DNA from: Candidatus Cloacimonadota bacterium
GTDB lineage: Bacteria; Cloacimonadota; Cloacimonadia; Cloacimonadales; Cloacimonadaceae
DNA: 21,138 nt
Direction: 5' to 3'
Assembly (NCBI GenBank): GCA_023230795.1
Contig: JALNWR010000017.1
Location: 1-21,138, forward strand
Within the stretch, counting starts at the first letter, position 1. Every line of letters begins with the position of its first letter. Shown here in pieces: positions 1 to 8,800 of this stretch. The translations under genes were made by a program, and so were the position numbers. The notes under the pieces were generated by a model. That model worked only from the letters and a program-made list of their open reading frames with translations. It ran no database searches and was not told where the DNA came from.

Positions 1-364
1 ACTTAGGCTTGGGGATGATACACCTGGGAATAGACATTGCCCTCTGAAGCTCCAGAAGCCTCAAATCCCAACGCTTGCCCAGGCCTGGATTCTTCTGTCT
101 AAGTATATATAAATATAGCAAGTTCTGATCGCTAATTTTACCTTATATGAGGCAGATTAAAAAAAATAACTTGCCAAGATATCCTGCTTGTATAATGTGT
201 CACCAATAATGCAAAGTATATAGTCGTGCCTAAGGACTGTGAGAAGGAAGAGCTGGCCATCAAAGCCATATCAGCCTTCGAATAACCAATGCGGCAATTG
301 TTTTTTATATGCCCAAAACAACCCAAAAAAATAAAACCTAAGTGATGCCCGAAAATCGGGAATA
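1..364. other. Left-edge region without a recognised gene
   Basis: I see no convincing gene in this stretch. Positions 1-130 have a stop-free minus-strand frame running off the left edge, but it has no good start or ribosome binding site and matches no family I know. ACTTAG at 1-6 is complementary to CTAAGT near 99-104, which is too short to call. The rest is AT-rich leader for the lipoprotein at 383. It includes a TATAAT at 191-196 and a small hairpin (CCCGA-AAA-TCGGG, 348-360) just ahead of the ribosome binding site. A structured RNA near 1-110 cannot be excluded. Confidence 0.4.
171..196 (+). promoter_or_regulatory. Candidate promoter for the small lipoprotein
   Basis: A perfect TATAAT at 191-196 is preceded by TTGCCA at 171-176. 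The spacer is 14 nt, shorter than the usual 16-18, so the -35 assignment is doubtful and the -10 may work with another upstream element. If it is used, the mRNA would have a leader of about 180 nt before the ATG at 383. The lipoprotein gene has its own strong terminator, which fits a monocistronic transcript starting here. Confidence 0.35.
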
Positions 365-382
365 ATGCTTATGGAGGAATCA

Positions 383-574
383 ATGAAAAAAGTTCTTTTA
401 ATCGCCTTAGTTGCTATGATGATGCTTGGAATGCTCGCTATGAGTGCTTGCAAACCAAAACCTGAAGAACAACCTACCGAAGAAGTTATGACTGAAGAAG
501 TCATGGAAGAAGCCGGAGATGTTGTAGAAGAAGCAGAAGAAACAGCCGAAGAAGCTGTGGAAGTAACAGAGTAA
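383..574 (+). CDS. Small acidic lipoprotein
   Basis: This encodes a 63-residue predicted lipoprotein. The start at 383 is preferred over the upstream in-frame ATGs at 365 and 371 because GGAGG (373-377) sits 5 nt before it. Residues 1-22 form a lipoprotein signal peptide (MKK, hydrophobic core, then AMSAC), with Cys23 as the probable lipidated residue. Met at -3 is a less usual lipobox residue. The 40 residues after Cys23 contain 16 Glu, mostly as EE pairs spaced by 2-5 residues (EEVM, EEA, EETA, EEAV), giving a strongly negative, probably helical or coiled tail. It would sit in the inner or outer membrane facing the periplasm. No known family is recognised. It has its own terminator and a promoter-like site, suggesting a separate and perhaps abundant product. 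Lpp-like spacing or cation binding are guesses only. Confidence 0.75.
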   Translation: MKKVLLIALVAMMMLGMLAMSACKPKPEEQPTEEVMTEEVMEEAGDVVEEAEETAEEAVEVTE

Positions 575-616
575 GTAAAACACTTACAACAAATAATTAA
601 TGCAGTCCTTAAAAAA

Positions 617-645
617 GGGTAGCCGAGCGGTTACCCTTTTTTTTT
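617..645 (+). terminator. Strong intrinsic terminator after the lipoprotein gene
   Basis: GGGTAGCC and GGTTACCC form an 8-bp stem (one G-T pair) around a GAGC loop at 617-636, followed directly by nine T residues (637-645). A run of six A residues lies just before the stem (611-616), so some activity in the opposite direction is possible. It separates the lipoprotein gene from ackA. Confidence 0.92.
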
Positions 646-771
646 ATCAAAAAGTCCTTGCCATTTTTCAGCATCTCAAAAACAATGCAAGTAGAGTAGA
701 TTTTAGAGCCTTTACGATAAGCTAAATGTAGCTCTAAGCCCTGCTAACAATCGAAAAAAGAAGGTTTTGGA

Positions 772-1986
772 ATGAATGTCCTCGTGGTAAATTGTGGTAG
801 TAGCTCACTGAAATATGAAGTTTATGCAATGCCTCAACAATGCAGTTTGGGAAAAGGATTGATCGAGCGGATTGGTCTTTCGGATGGTAAAATCACTCAG
901 AAGGCAAAGGGAAAGGTCTTGGAAACAGTTCAGGATATCCCCGATCATACAGTAGCCTTTGAGCTGATGGTCAAAGCCCTCTTGGATAAAAATGCAGGCA
1001 TCATTGCCAGCACGTTTGAGATTCAAGGCGTGGGGCATAGAGTAGTGCATGGCGGAGAGCAATATTCCGCGTCTGTCTTGATAGATGCTCAGGTCATAGA
1101 AGCTATAAAAGAAAATTGCGAGCTTGCTCCTTTGCACAATCCTGCCAATCTCATCGGAATTCACGAAGCCCAGCGTGTCTTCCCCGGAATTCCCCAAGTT
1201 GCGGTTTTTGATACCGCTTTTCATCAGAGTCTGCCACCCAGTGCTTACCTGTATGGTATCCCGAGAGAATTTTATGATAAATACCGCATCCGCCGTTATG
1301 GTTTCCATGGCACCAGCCATCGCTTTGTAGCCGGGTTAGCCCTTACCATGATGAAGCGCAGCCCGGAAAATACCAATCTCATCACCTGTCATTTGGGAAA
1401 TGGGGCTTCGATCACAGCTATTCAAGCTGGCAAATCCATCGATACTTCCATGGGCTTTACCCCGCTGGAAGGCTTGATGATGGGCACCCGCAGCGGAGAC
1501 TTGGACCCCTCCATCATCTTCTATCTGGAAGAGCGCGGTTTTGATCGTCAAAAGCTTCACGATATACTCAACAAAAAAAGTGGACTTTTGGGGCTTTCCG
1601 GAATCTCCAGTGATTTGCGTGATATCGAAGCAGCCTCTGAACAAGGCAATAAAGACGCCACTCAAGCCCTGGATACCTATGCTTACCGCATCCGAAAATT
1701 CATCGGGGCCTATGCCGCAAACCTGATCAAACTGGATGGAATAGTATTTACAGGTGGTATAGGAGAAAATGCCGTGAAGATGAGAGAACGCATCTGTAGT
1801 AAACTGGAAAATATCGGCATCCACATCAGCCAGGAAAAGAACCGGAAGGTGGGAGGAGACGCAGGAATCATTTCCCAGGCTTATTCCCCTACCACGATCC
1901 TGGTAATCCCCACAAATGAAGAGCTGCAAATCGCCTTGGATGCCGCTCAAATAATAAATCCCGAATTTAAGACTGTAGTATTATAA
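772..1986 (+). CDS. ackA: Acetate kinase
   Basis: Acetate kinase converts acetyl phosphate and ADP to acetate and ATP (reversible), the substrate-level phosphorylation step of acetate fermentation, in the cytoplasm. The 404-residue length is normal for the family. The N-terminal phosphate-binding signature NCGSSSLKY begins at Asn7, with Ser10, Ser12 and Lys14 in the expected places. Other conserved residues follow with a one-residue offset from the Methanosarcina enzyme: Arg90 in HRVVHGGE, His122, Asp147 in FDTAFH, His179 in FHGTSHR, Asn210 in HLGNGAS, Arg240 in GTRSGDLDP, the GGIGENA motif at 328-334 and Glu383 in TNEEL. The start is supported by GAAGG (760-764) 7 nt upstream. A 7-bp inverted repeat (703-709 with 731-737) lies in its leader. 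No phosphotransacetylase gene is adjacent. The next gene starts about 20 nt downstream, so ackA probably leads an operon. A propionate or butyrate kinase role is less likely. Confidence 0.97.
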   Translation: MNVLVVNCGSSSLKYEVYAMPQQCSLGKGLIERIGLSDGKITQKAKGKVLETVQDIPDHTVAFELMVKALLDKNAGIIASTFEIQGVGHRVVHGGEQYSASVLIDAQVIEAIKENCELAPLHNPANLIGIHEAQRVFPGIPQVAVFDTAFHQSLPPSAYLYGIPREFYDKYRIRRYGFHGTSHRFVAGLALTMMKRSPENTNLITCHLGNGASITAIQAGKSIDTSMGFTPLEGLMMGTRSGDLDPSIIFYLEERGFDRQKLHDILNKKSGLLGLSGISSDLRDIEAASEQGNKDATQALDTYAYRIRKFIGAYAANLIKLDGIVFTGGIGENAVKMRERICSKLENIGIHISQEKNRKVGGDAGIISQAYSPTTILVIPTNEELQIALDAAQIINPEFKTVVL

Positions 1987-2010
1987 AATAAAAAATAAAA
2001 AGGAGTTATG

Positions 2011-3105
2011 ATGAAACGCTTGCTAATCATAATTATGGTGCTGAGCACTTCTGCGTTATTCGCGGTTTCGATCCGGAGCATACGCGCCGAGGACTATAGC
2101 GGAACGGTTTGCAGACTGGTCTTGATGATGGATCAGGACGTTGATTTCAAGGTTAATCAACAGGGAAATGACTTTTATGTTACGATTAAGGATTTTGATG
2201 GTCAAGTTCCTGCCCACAATCTCGGAGGCACCTTTTTAGATCAGATAGAACCCATCAAAGATGGCTTGAAGATCAACAGCTCGATCCAGTTACGCTACCT
2301 CACCATGCAGCTTAGCGATGTCAAAGCTTTGGTGATCGATTTCCTCAAAGTTACCCGGCAGAAAAAAGAAGGACTCACTATCGCCAGGTTCCTGGCTGAC
2401 AAAGGACGCCTGGCAAGTGCCGATATAGAATACGAAAAATTGTCTATCGACCATCCAAATCATTATGATATCCTCTACTATTGGGGAGAATTGCTGATCG
2501 AAAGAGGTAGCTCACGTGCAGCCCAAAAGCTGGCTATGATTCCTGAATATAGCTCTTACTATCCTGCCGCTCAGGAATTGCTGAACCCTGGCAGCGGCTT
2601 TCAACCCGAAGACTTGCAGGCAGGCGCTGAAGAACCGGAAGCTGCCCTTATACGAGAGGAAGACGGGCTGCAAGCTGAACTGCCGTCAAGCGCTGAGCCA
2701 GATGTGGAAATTATCGAAACGCCTATGCAGGATTCGATTATCTTTGCCTTCCCGCCCGAGGAAGTTTTTGTGGAAAAACCCAGCTTACTGAGCTCGATGG
2801 CGGAATTGGCCAGCAGGTATATCCTGCTTACCATCGCTGTATTTGTAGCGATCTTCGTGATCCTGGCTTGTCTGATATTTGGTAAGTTCAAAAAAACTGA
2901 CAAAAAAACCAAACAGGATATACAGGAAAGCGAGGCAAGCCTGGATATGGATACACTCTGCAAGATAGTCAATCGCCTTTTAGCAGATGGATGGACAAAC
3001 AAAGAGATATCCCGGGAACTGAAGATTAGCCTTCATGAGGTAGAACTGATAGTACACCGTTTACATTACATGGGACTAAGTGAGGATGATGCGAAAGATA
3101 TGTAA
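2011..3105 (+). CDS. Membrane-spanning protein with periplasmic AMIN/TPR-like part and cytoplasmic helix-turn-helix
   Basis: The protein begins with a signal peptide or N-terminal membrane segment (MKRLLIIIMVLSTSALFA). Residues about 20-114 form a beta-rich region resembling an AMIN-like domain, followed by a helical TPR-like stretch (about 122-189) and an acidic, low-complexity linker. A clear transmembrane segment spans about 270-290 (YILLTIAVFVAIFVILACLI) and is followed by a basic cytoplasmic stretch. The C-terminus (about 315-355, LADGWTNKEISRELKISLHE region) reads as a helix-turn-helix similar to DUF6115/SwrB-type tails. The topology puts the HTH in the cytoplasm. ATG at 2011 is preferred because AGGAG (2001-2005) lies 5 nt upstream; ATG at 2008 would leave only 2 nt. 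The gene overlaps the start of the next one, implying co-expression with the outer-membrane barrel. It may sense envelope state or tether a cytoplasmic partner. The HTH may bind protein rather than DNA. Function unknown. Confidence 0.85.
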   Translation: MKRLLIIIMVLSTSALFAVSIRSIRAEDYSGTVCRLVLMMDQDVDFKVNQQGNDFYVTIKDFDGQVPAHNLGGTFLDQIEPIKDGLKINSSIQLRYLTMQLSDVKALVIDFLKVTRQKKEGLTIARFLADKGRLASADIEYEKLSIDHPNHYDILYYWGELLIERGSSRAAQKLAMIPEYSSYYPAAQELLNPGSGFQPEDLQAGAEEPEAALIREEDGLQAELPSSAEPDVEIIETPMQDSIIFAFPPEEVFVEKPSLLSSMAELASRYILLTIAVFVAIFVILACLIFGKFKKTDKKTKQDIQESEASLDMDTLCKIVNRLLADGWTNKEISRELKISLHEVELIVHRLHYMGLSEDDAKDM

Positions 3106-4597
3106 ATGCAGTGTTAGCTTGGGCCTGATATTGCTCTGTCTGGGCTGCAGCTTTGGGCATGCCCAGATGACTGGTTCAGCTTTCCAATATCAACTGCATT
3201 CTCAGCTGCGTCATAGCCTGCTGGATGAAAATCCGTACGCCTATGAACACGATTATCTGCCTCAGCAAGAAGGTTTGAGCCACCCCCTTGCTTCTTTTAC
3301 TATATTCAGGGACTCGCTCATAGAAGCTTTTTTGCCAGGAGCCGCAAAGCAGAACTTCCTGTCCTACAGATACGGTCCACTGGCCGCAGATATCAACGTA
3401 TTGGCCGGCTTTGAAGCGGATTTCAGGGATGAAACTGACTATAGCTTCCTTTACAAAGGCTGGCGGCTGAGCGCCAGGATCGCAGAAAATCTGCGTTTGA
3501 GCACGCATTGGTACAACGGCGCCTTTTTAGGTGATCTGGATGCCGCCGACGATGATCCCCTGATAGACGGATATAGCAATCGGACTAAAGACCAGATTCA
3601 GCTGGATAATCTCAGTGGCGAAATCGGCTACTATCACGATCTGGGCACGCTTGCCATCGGAAGAGGCCGATTTCAGATCGGCAATACCATCAGCGGCAGC
3701 ATTATCCTGAATGACAAAGTAAACGACTATGGCTATTTCCTGGTCGAGGGGCAAATAGGGGCTTTCCGGCTCAGCATGCTTCACGCCAGCCTGAAGGCGG
3801 ATAGTACATACAGCATTCATGACAATGAATACATCGATGTCCGGAATTACCCGCAGAAGTATATCGCCCTGCATCAGCTTAGCTTCTACCCCTGTGAAAA
3901 TACCGAGCTTTTTGCCGGAGAGACCGTGGTTTATGGCAATCGCAGTCTGGATCTGAATTACCTTTTGCCCAATAGCTTCTGGCGGGCTGTGGAGCACAAT
4001 CTCTGGGATCGGGACAACGTGATGATCTATATGGGTATCAATCAAATAATTCCGAGTGACCTGCTTTTATATGCCCAGTTTGCGCTGGATGAATTTAGCT
4101 ATAGCAAGTTCTTCACCTCCTGGTGGGGAAACAAATATGCGATACAGGGCGGCCTCAGTATCCCCACGGATATCGCCAGATTCAGCCTGGAAGCCACGGC
4201 AGTGCGCCCTTTTACCTATGCACACTTTTTGAATCACACCATGTATTCTCATGACGGACGCCCCCTGGGTTATGCACAGGGCTCAAACGTCCTGGATATC
4301 AGCCTGGAAGCCAATGTCCCCTGGCGTAAATACTGCGAGTGGAATACCCAGCTTTCCTGGCGCAAACGTGGCTCCTACGGCAACAATTGGCAAGATAACT
4401 ATCATGATATCTTCGCCGGCATGATCAACGACGCCAGCGCTCATTGGTTTGAAGGAGATCTAAGCCATGAATACCAGATCTCCAGCAATGTACATATTCT
4501 TTTTTTGGCACACCACAAGTTGCTGCTGGGGTTGGATAGCCTGAAGCAAGATGATTGGCAACACCACCTTTTTGCCGGCTGGCAGTTTGATTTTTGA
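3089..4597 (+). CDS. Outer-membrane beta-barrel protein, possibly Wzi/capsule-assembly-like
   Basis: A signal peptide (MRKICKCSVSLGLILLCLGC..FGHA) with probable cleavage before QMTGSAF is followed by about 470 residues of alternating polar/aromatic strands typical of a transmembrane barrel. The last strand ends in AGWQFDF with a terminal Phe, as in substrates of the BAM complex. The segment near nucleotides 4202-4290 (VRPFTYAHF, then YSHDGRPLGYAQGSN) resembles a conserved stretch of the Wzi/capsule-assembly and gliding-associated barrels of Bacteroidota; this comparison is from memory. Start choice is uncertain. ATG 3089 follows GAGG (3082-3085) by 3 nt, while GTG 3080 or ATG 3086 would add a few residues. 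All overlap the end of the preceding gene, which suggests translational coupling. The likely role is in surface polysaccharide or outer-membrane function, downstream of a membrane-spanning HTH protein. Confidence 0.85.
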   Translation: MRKICKCSVSLGLILLCLGCSFGHAQMTGSAFQYQLHSQLRHSLLDENPYAYEHDYLPQQEGLSHPLASFTIFRDSLIEAFLPGAAKQNFLSYRYGPLAADINVLAGFEADFRDETDYSFLYKGWRLSARIAENLRLSTHWYNGAFLGDLDAADDDPLIDGYSNRTKDQIQLDNLSGEIGYYHDLGTLAIGRGRFQIGNTISGSIILNDKVNDYGYFLVEGQIGAFRLSMLHASLKADSTYSIHDNEYIDVRNYPQKYIALHQLSFYPCENTELFAGETVVYGNRSLDLNYLLPNSFWRAVEHNLWDRDNVMIYMGINQIIPSDLLLYAQFALDEFSYSKFFTSWWGNKYAIQGGLSIPTDIARFSLEATAVRPFTYAHFLNHTMYSHDGRPLGYAQGSNVLDISLEANVPWRKYCEWNTQLSWRKRGSYGNNWQDNYHDIFAGMINDASAHWFEGDLSHEYQISSNVHILFLAHHKLLLGLDSLKQDDWQHHLFAGWQFDF

Positions 4598-4609
4598 TAA
4601 AGCTGAGAT

Positions 4610-5023
4610 ATGAGAAGCTTTGACCGCATGACCTGGCCGGTTCGCCACAAACTCAAGGGGAGCATCATCCTGCTGGTACTATTGGCTGTGGCCTTTGGCA
4701 TCTGGATGCAGCGGCGCGATCATCAGAAAACCGTGGCCAGCGTAACTATCTCGGAGCTCAGTTTTGACGACTGGGGCTCGCAGTATATCGAACTGGGCTA
4801 TACCGTGGAAAATCATACTGATAGCGAGGTCTCGCTCCGGCTTCTGGCCGAAGTCTGGGACAAAGATAATATCGAATTGGCCAGCACCCTCTTCGATATC
4901 TCAGTCCCTGCCCGGATCAGACAGACTCGCAGTAAATTGCTGGACAAGCTCTCTCGCAGCTTGAAAGAAGGAGAAAGGCCGTATCGGGCTGATATCAGCA
5001 TATATCCTAAACGCAGTATGTAG
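4610..5023 (+). CDS. Small membrane-anchored protein with a beta-sandwich-like extracytoplasmic domain
   Basis: A 137-residue protein with a basic N-terminus, one transmembrane helix at about 17-33 (GSIILLVLLAVAFGIWM) and no obvious cleavage site. The rest (about 42-132) is a single beta-rich domain, VTISELSFDDWGSQYIELGY followed by VENHTDSEVSLRLLAEVWD, which looks like the FxLYD/LEA14-type sandwich often found in bacterial envelope proteins. It should be anchored in the inner membrane with the domain in the periplasm. Only 12 nt separate it from the barrel gene, so it is probably the last gene of that operon. The ribosome binding site is weak (GCTGAG). Its specific function is not recognisable. 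A periplasmic partner of the barrel or of the HTH membrane protein is a reasonable guess from position. Confidence 0.75.
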   Translation: MRSFDRMTWPVRHKLKGSIILLVLLAVAFGIWMQRRDHQKTVASVTISELSFDDWGSQYIELGYTVENHTDSEVSLRLLAEVWDKDNIELASTLFDISVPARIRQTRSKLLDKLSRSLKEGERPYRADISIYPKRSM

Positions 5024-5164
5024 CGCACAGCCTAAAATACTTGTTTGCCTGCCTTAGTTTTTGACGTATCATGTCTTTTAAGGATTGAAGCAGATAGAAC
5101 CTCAAAAGAAGCTTTATAATAAAGCATATCCTGGAGCTCTCTGCCATTCCTTAAGGAGAAAATC

Positions 5165-5605
5165 ATGACTAAAAGAATAGATTTGAACAGTGAACAAGAC
5201 ACTATAGACCTTGCCTATTACATCGGCCCGATCATAGGCCCGGGAGCTATAATCTCCCTGTTCGGCGAGCTGGGCAGCGGCAAGACCTTCTTCGTGAAGG
5301 CTCTGGGTGCCTTTTTGGGCATCTCCGAGGATATCGATAGCCCCTCCTTTGTGCTCTTTAAAGAATACCATTGTGGCCGGTTTCCGCTTTACCATCTCGA
5401 TCTCTACCGCCTAAAACATGAAGACGAACTGCTGGATTTGGGGCTGCTGGATATGATAGATAGCGGGATCACAGTGATAGAGTGGCCGGAAATAGCCCAG
5501 GACTTTTTACCCTATCAGACTCTGGAATTAAGATTTGGCTTTGATGGCGAGCAACGCTACGTAGAGGTAACAGCCCAGGAAAAGCTAAAAAAATACTTTC
5601 AGTAG
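5165..5605 (+). CDS. tsaE: tRNA threonylcarbamoyladenosine biosynthesis ATPase TsaE
   Basis: TsaE is the P-loop ATPase that acts with TsaB and TsaD to put the t6A modification on A37 of ANN-decoding tRNAs, in the cytoplasm. At 146 residues the length is typical. The Walker A motif is GELGSGKTF (Lys40, Thr41). The family motif SPSFVLFKEY follows at 59-68, HLDLYRL at 77-83 (Asp79), and IEWPE at 105-109 (Glu106, Trp107), corresponding to the conserved Asp/Glu/Trp residues of known TsaE proteins. AAGGAG (5153-5158) lies 6 nt before the ATG. A 141-bp gap separates it from the preceding gene and contains TATAAT at 5115-5120 without a good -35, so it may have its own promoter. A hairpin follows the stop. 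tsaB and tsaD are not in the window. Confidence 0.95.
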   Translation: MTKRIDLNSEQDTIDLAYYIGPIIGPGAIISLFGELGSGKTFFVKALGAFLGISEDIDSPSFVLFKEYHCGRFPLYHLDLYRLKHEDELLDLGLLDMIDSGITVIEWPEIAQDFLPYQTLELRFGFDGEQRYVEVTAQEKLKKYFQ

Positions 5606-5627
5606 TATAGGTCATAGCCAGGCAATC

Positions 5628-5652
5628 GATAGCCTCCTGCCAGGGGGCTATC
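5628..5652 (+). terminator. Hairpin after tsaE, probable terminator
   Basis: GATAGCCTCC and GGGGGCTATC pair into a 10-bp stem (one T-G pair) with a TGCCA loop, starting 23 nt after the tsaE stop. The downstream tract (ATTCTTATC) is only moderately T-rich, so termination may be weak or factor-assisted. The remainder of the 210-bp gap up to 5815 holds a small CAGGC/GCCTG hairpin (5741-5756) and the leader of the C25 peptidase gene, with no clear promoter. Confidence 0.45.
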
Positions 5653-5815
5653 ATTCTTATCATATTTGGGAATGCAAATTGCTTCTTGTATCTCTACATA
5701 TTATTATTCACAGAGTTAATGTGCTCCAGCAGGTTTGCCGCAGGCTCTGATGCCTGTGCTATCTTGAATATATGCTGTTATGCACAAGCTATTCTTTGAT
5801 TAAGAAGGAGACATT

Positions 5816-8800
5816 ATGTCAGGTAAATCCTGCCTTAAAAAGCTGCTGTTGATTCTTGTAATCTTCAGTTTTCTTACTCTGCTCACGGCTCAAACCCGCC
5901 AGCTTATGCTCAGCGGACAAGGTAGCCAGACCGCTTTGACAGACAACAACGATTTTGGATTTAATGTATTGTATAAGGTGGGATCACTTGATTTTGAATT
6001 TATCCAAACCAGAGGCGGAGATTTTACCCGCTTATCTATAGATGGCTATGGACATACTCAGCGCATCGGAGAGCCTCAGCTTCCCAGCTCAAACCGCATC
6101 ATAGCAGTTCCTTTGGGAGCCAGGCTCAGCTTTGATATCCTGCGCAAAGAAGATATCTCCATCAGCGCTGAAGAATCTGGACTCATCAGCCGCATCCTGC
6201 CCGCTCAGGCACCCATATCAAAATCTGCCGATATCAGCCAGATTCCCTTTGATATCAAAGGCAACATCTATCGGAAAAATTCCCTTCTGGATGCAGAGCT
6301 TTTTCATGTGGAAGAGCTTGGCATGCTCAGGGGAGTGAGACTCTTTTCTATCAGCTTCGAGCCTGTTCGTTACAACCCTGTAACTGCCGAGATGAAAGTA
6401 TGCCTTGAGGCCGAAATCAAGGTAAGCTATGAACAGCCGGACCTGGCTGCTAATCGGGAACTAAGAGCACGTACCGCATCTTATGAGTTTGAGCGGCTTT
6501 ATGCCAAGACTATCTTCAATTGGCAGCCCAGCCGTGATAACCTGGTGCGCTACCCCACCAAAATGCTCATACTCTGCCCTCCCGCTTATGTGAGCACCAT
6601 GCAGACTTATATAGATTGGAAACGTAAGCAGGGCTTCATTGTAAACCTTGTTACCGTAGGCAGCTCTGCGGATCTGGCCAATAGTACAACGGCGATAAAG
6701 AGCTATATGCAAGGCCTTTGGAACTCAGCCACTGCCAATGATCCGGCGCCCACTTACCTGATAATCGTGGGAGATCATGGCAGCAGTGGTAACAATGTTA
6801 CCGCCGCTTCGGGAGAGACAGCCGGTCACATCACAGACTTCAGCTATGTAAGGCTGAGCGGTACAGATTATCTTCCGGAAATGTATCACGGCAGATTCTC
6901 TGTTAGCAACAGCACCGAGCTGCAAAACGTGATCAATAAAACTTTGATGTTCAGTCAAACCTCCATGCCCGATCTCAGTTATCTGGGCAAGACCGTCTTG
7001 ATCGCCGGCGTCGATGCAAGCTGGGCTCCTACCCATGGCAATGGCGCTATCAACTATGCCACTACGCACTACTTCAACAGCGCGCATGGCATCACTTCAA
7101 ACAACTATCTTTATCCTGCTTCGGAATCTTCATCCAGCCAGATTCGCGCCAATGCTGCCCAAGGCCGGGGCTATCTGAATTACACCGCTCACGGCAGCCA
7201 GACCTCATGGCACAATCCAAGCTTCACAGCGGCACACATGACCGCTTTGACCAATGTCAATAAACCCTTCCTGGCCGTTGGTAATTGCTGCATCACCAAT
7301 GAATTCAATTACAGCTCACCCTGCTTTGGTGAAGCGATCATCCGTGCACCCAATGCCGGCGCCGCCTACATCGGTGGCATCAACAGCACCTATTGGAATG
7401 AAGATTATTACTGGGCAGTAGGTTACAAAACTCCGCAAACCGCTGCTCATGCCTTTGATCCCAACAAACTGGGAGCATACGATGCCAATTTCCATGCTCC
7501 GGGCGATATGTCGGATTGGGCCAGCACTACCGGTGAAACGGTATTCATGGGCAATATGGCCGTCCAGCAAAGCGGTAGCAGCAGAAGAGACTACTATTGG
7601 GAAATCTACCACATTATGGGAGATCCTTCCCTGATGCCTTTCTATGGCGTGCCCACCGTAAATACAGCAAGTTTCCCCGCAGCAGTCATGCTGGGTATGG
7701 ACAATGTCACCGTAACTGCTGAGCCCTACTCCAGAGTGGCTTTGTCCATGGGCGGCACTCTTTATGCCACCGGCATCGTTCCGGCTTCTGGCTCGCTCAA
7801 CCTCAGCTTTACTCCCTTCAGCACAGTAGGCGAAGCAGACCTGATAATCACTGCCAGCGGTAAGATTACCCGTCAGGAAACCATCCAGATTCTGCCGGCC
7901 AGCGGCCCCTATATGACGGTGGAAAATAAGGTCTATGCAGACAGTAACAACAATCAGCCAGATTACAACGAAAGCGGACGCTTCAATACCACCTTCAAAA
8001 ACGTAGGTGCAAATGCGGTATCTAATGTAACGGCTACCCTCAGCACCACGACGGCTGGCATCACTATCACCGATGCCACTGAAACCATTAGCTCTTTGGG
8101 AGCCGGCGCCTCTGTCTTGCGTAATAATGCCTTTAGCTTCAATATTGCCAATAATATAGCCGATGCCACCATAGCGAATTTCGCCATCACTATGGTGAGC
8201 GGCAGCGATAGCTGGACGCATGAATTTAACCTCACCATCAATGCGCCGGCTTTGAGTTTTGGCAACATCAGCATATCTGACCCCAGCGGTAACAACAATG
8301 GCAGGATTGATCCCGGGGAAACCGTGACCCTCACCATGCCTATCCTGAATGAAGGGGGCGCCATCAGCCCATCCGGCTCGGCCAGCCTTATCTGCATCAC
8401 CTCCGGCATCACCATCAATACCAGCAGTGCCAGCTTTACGGCCATCGCTGCAGACGGATACAGAAACCTGAGCTTCAACATTACAGCTTCAGCTTCCATG
8501 CCTATCGGCACCCTAATAAACCTTAGTTTCAATGCTACAGCTGGAGCCTACAGCGCGAACAAAGCCGAAACACTCCCTGTAGGCCTGATCTTGGAAGATT
8601 TTGAAACGGGAAACTTCAATTCTTTCCCTTGGATCATGGCAGGGAATCTGCCCTGGACAGTGGTAAATACCGGTGCCTACCAAGGCATACATGCCGCAAA
8701 AAGCGGAGCCATATCGCATAACCAAAGCAGCACCATGAAGACCACCCGCATCCTTAGTACTGCCGGAAATGTCAGCTTCCGCTACAAGGTGTCTTCTGAA

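Noticed and set aside
7316..8221. 301-residue minus-strand frame inside the C25 gene
   Set aside because: It is antisense to the clearly coding C25 domain and downstream modules; composition is that of a shadow frame and no family motif is present.
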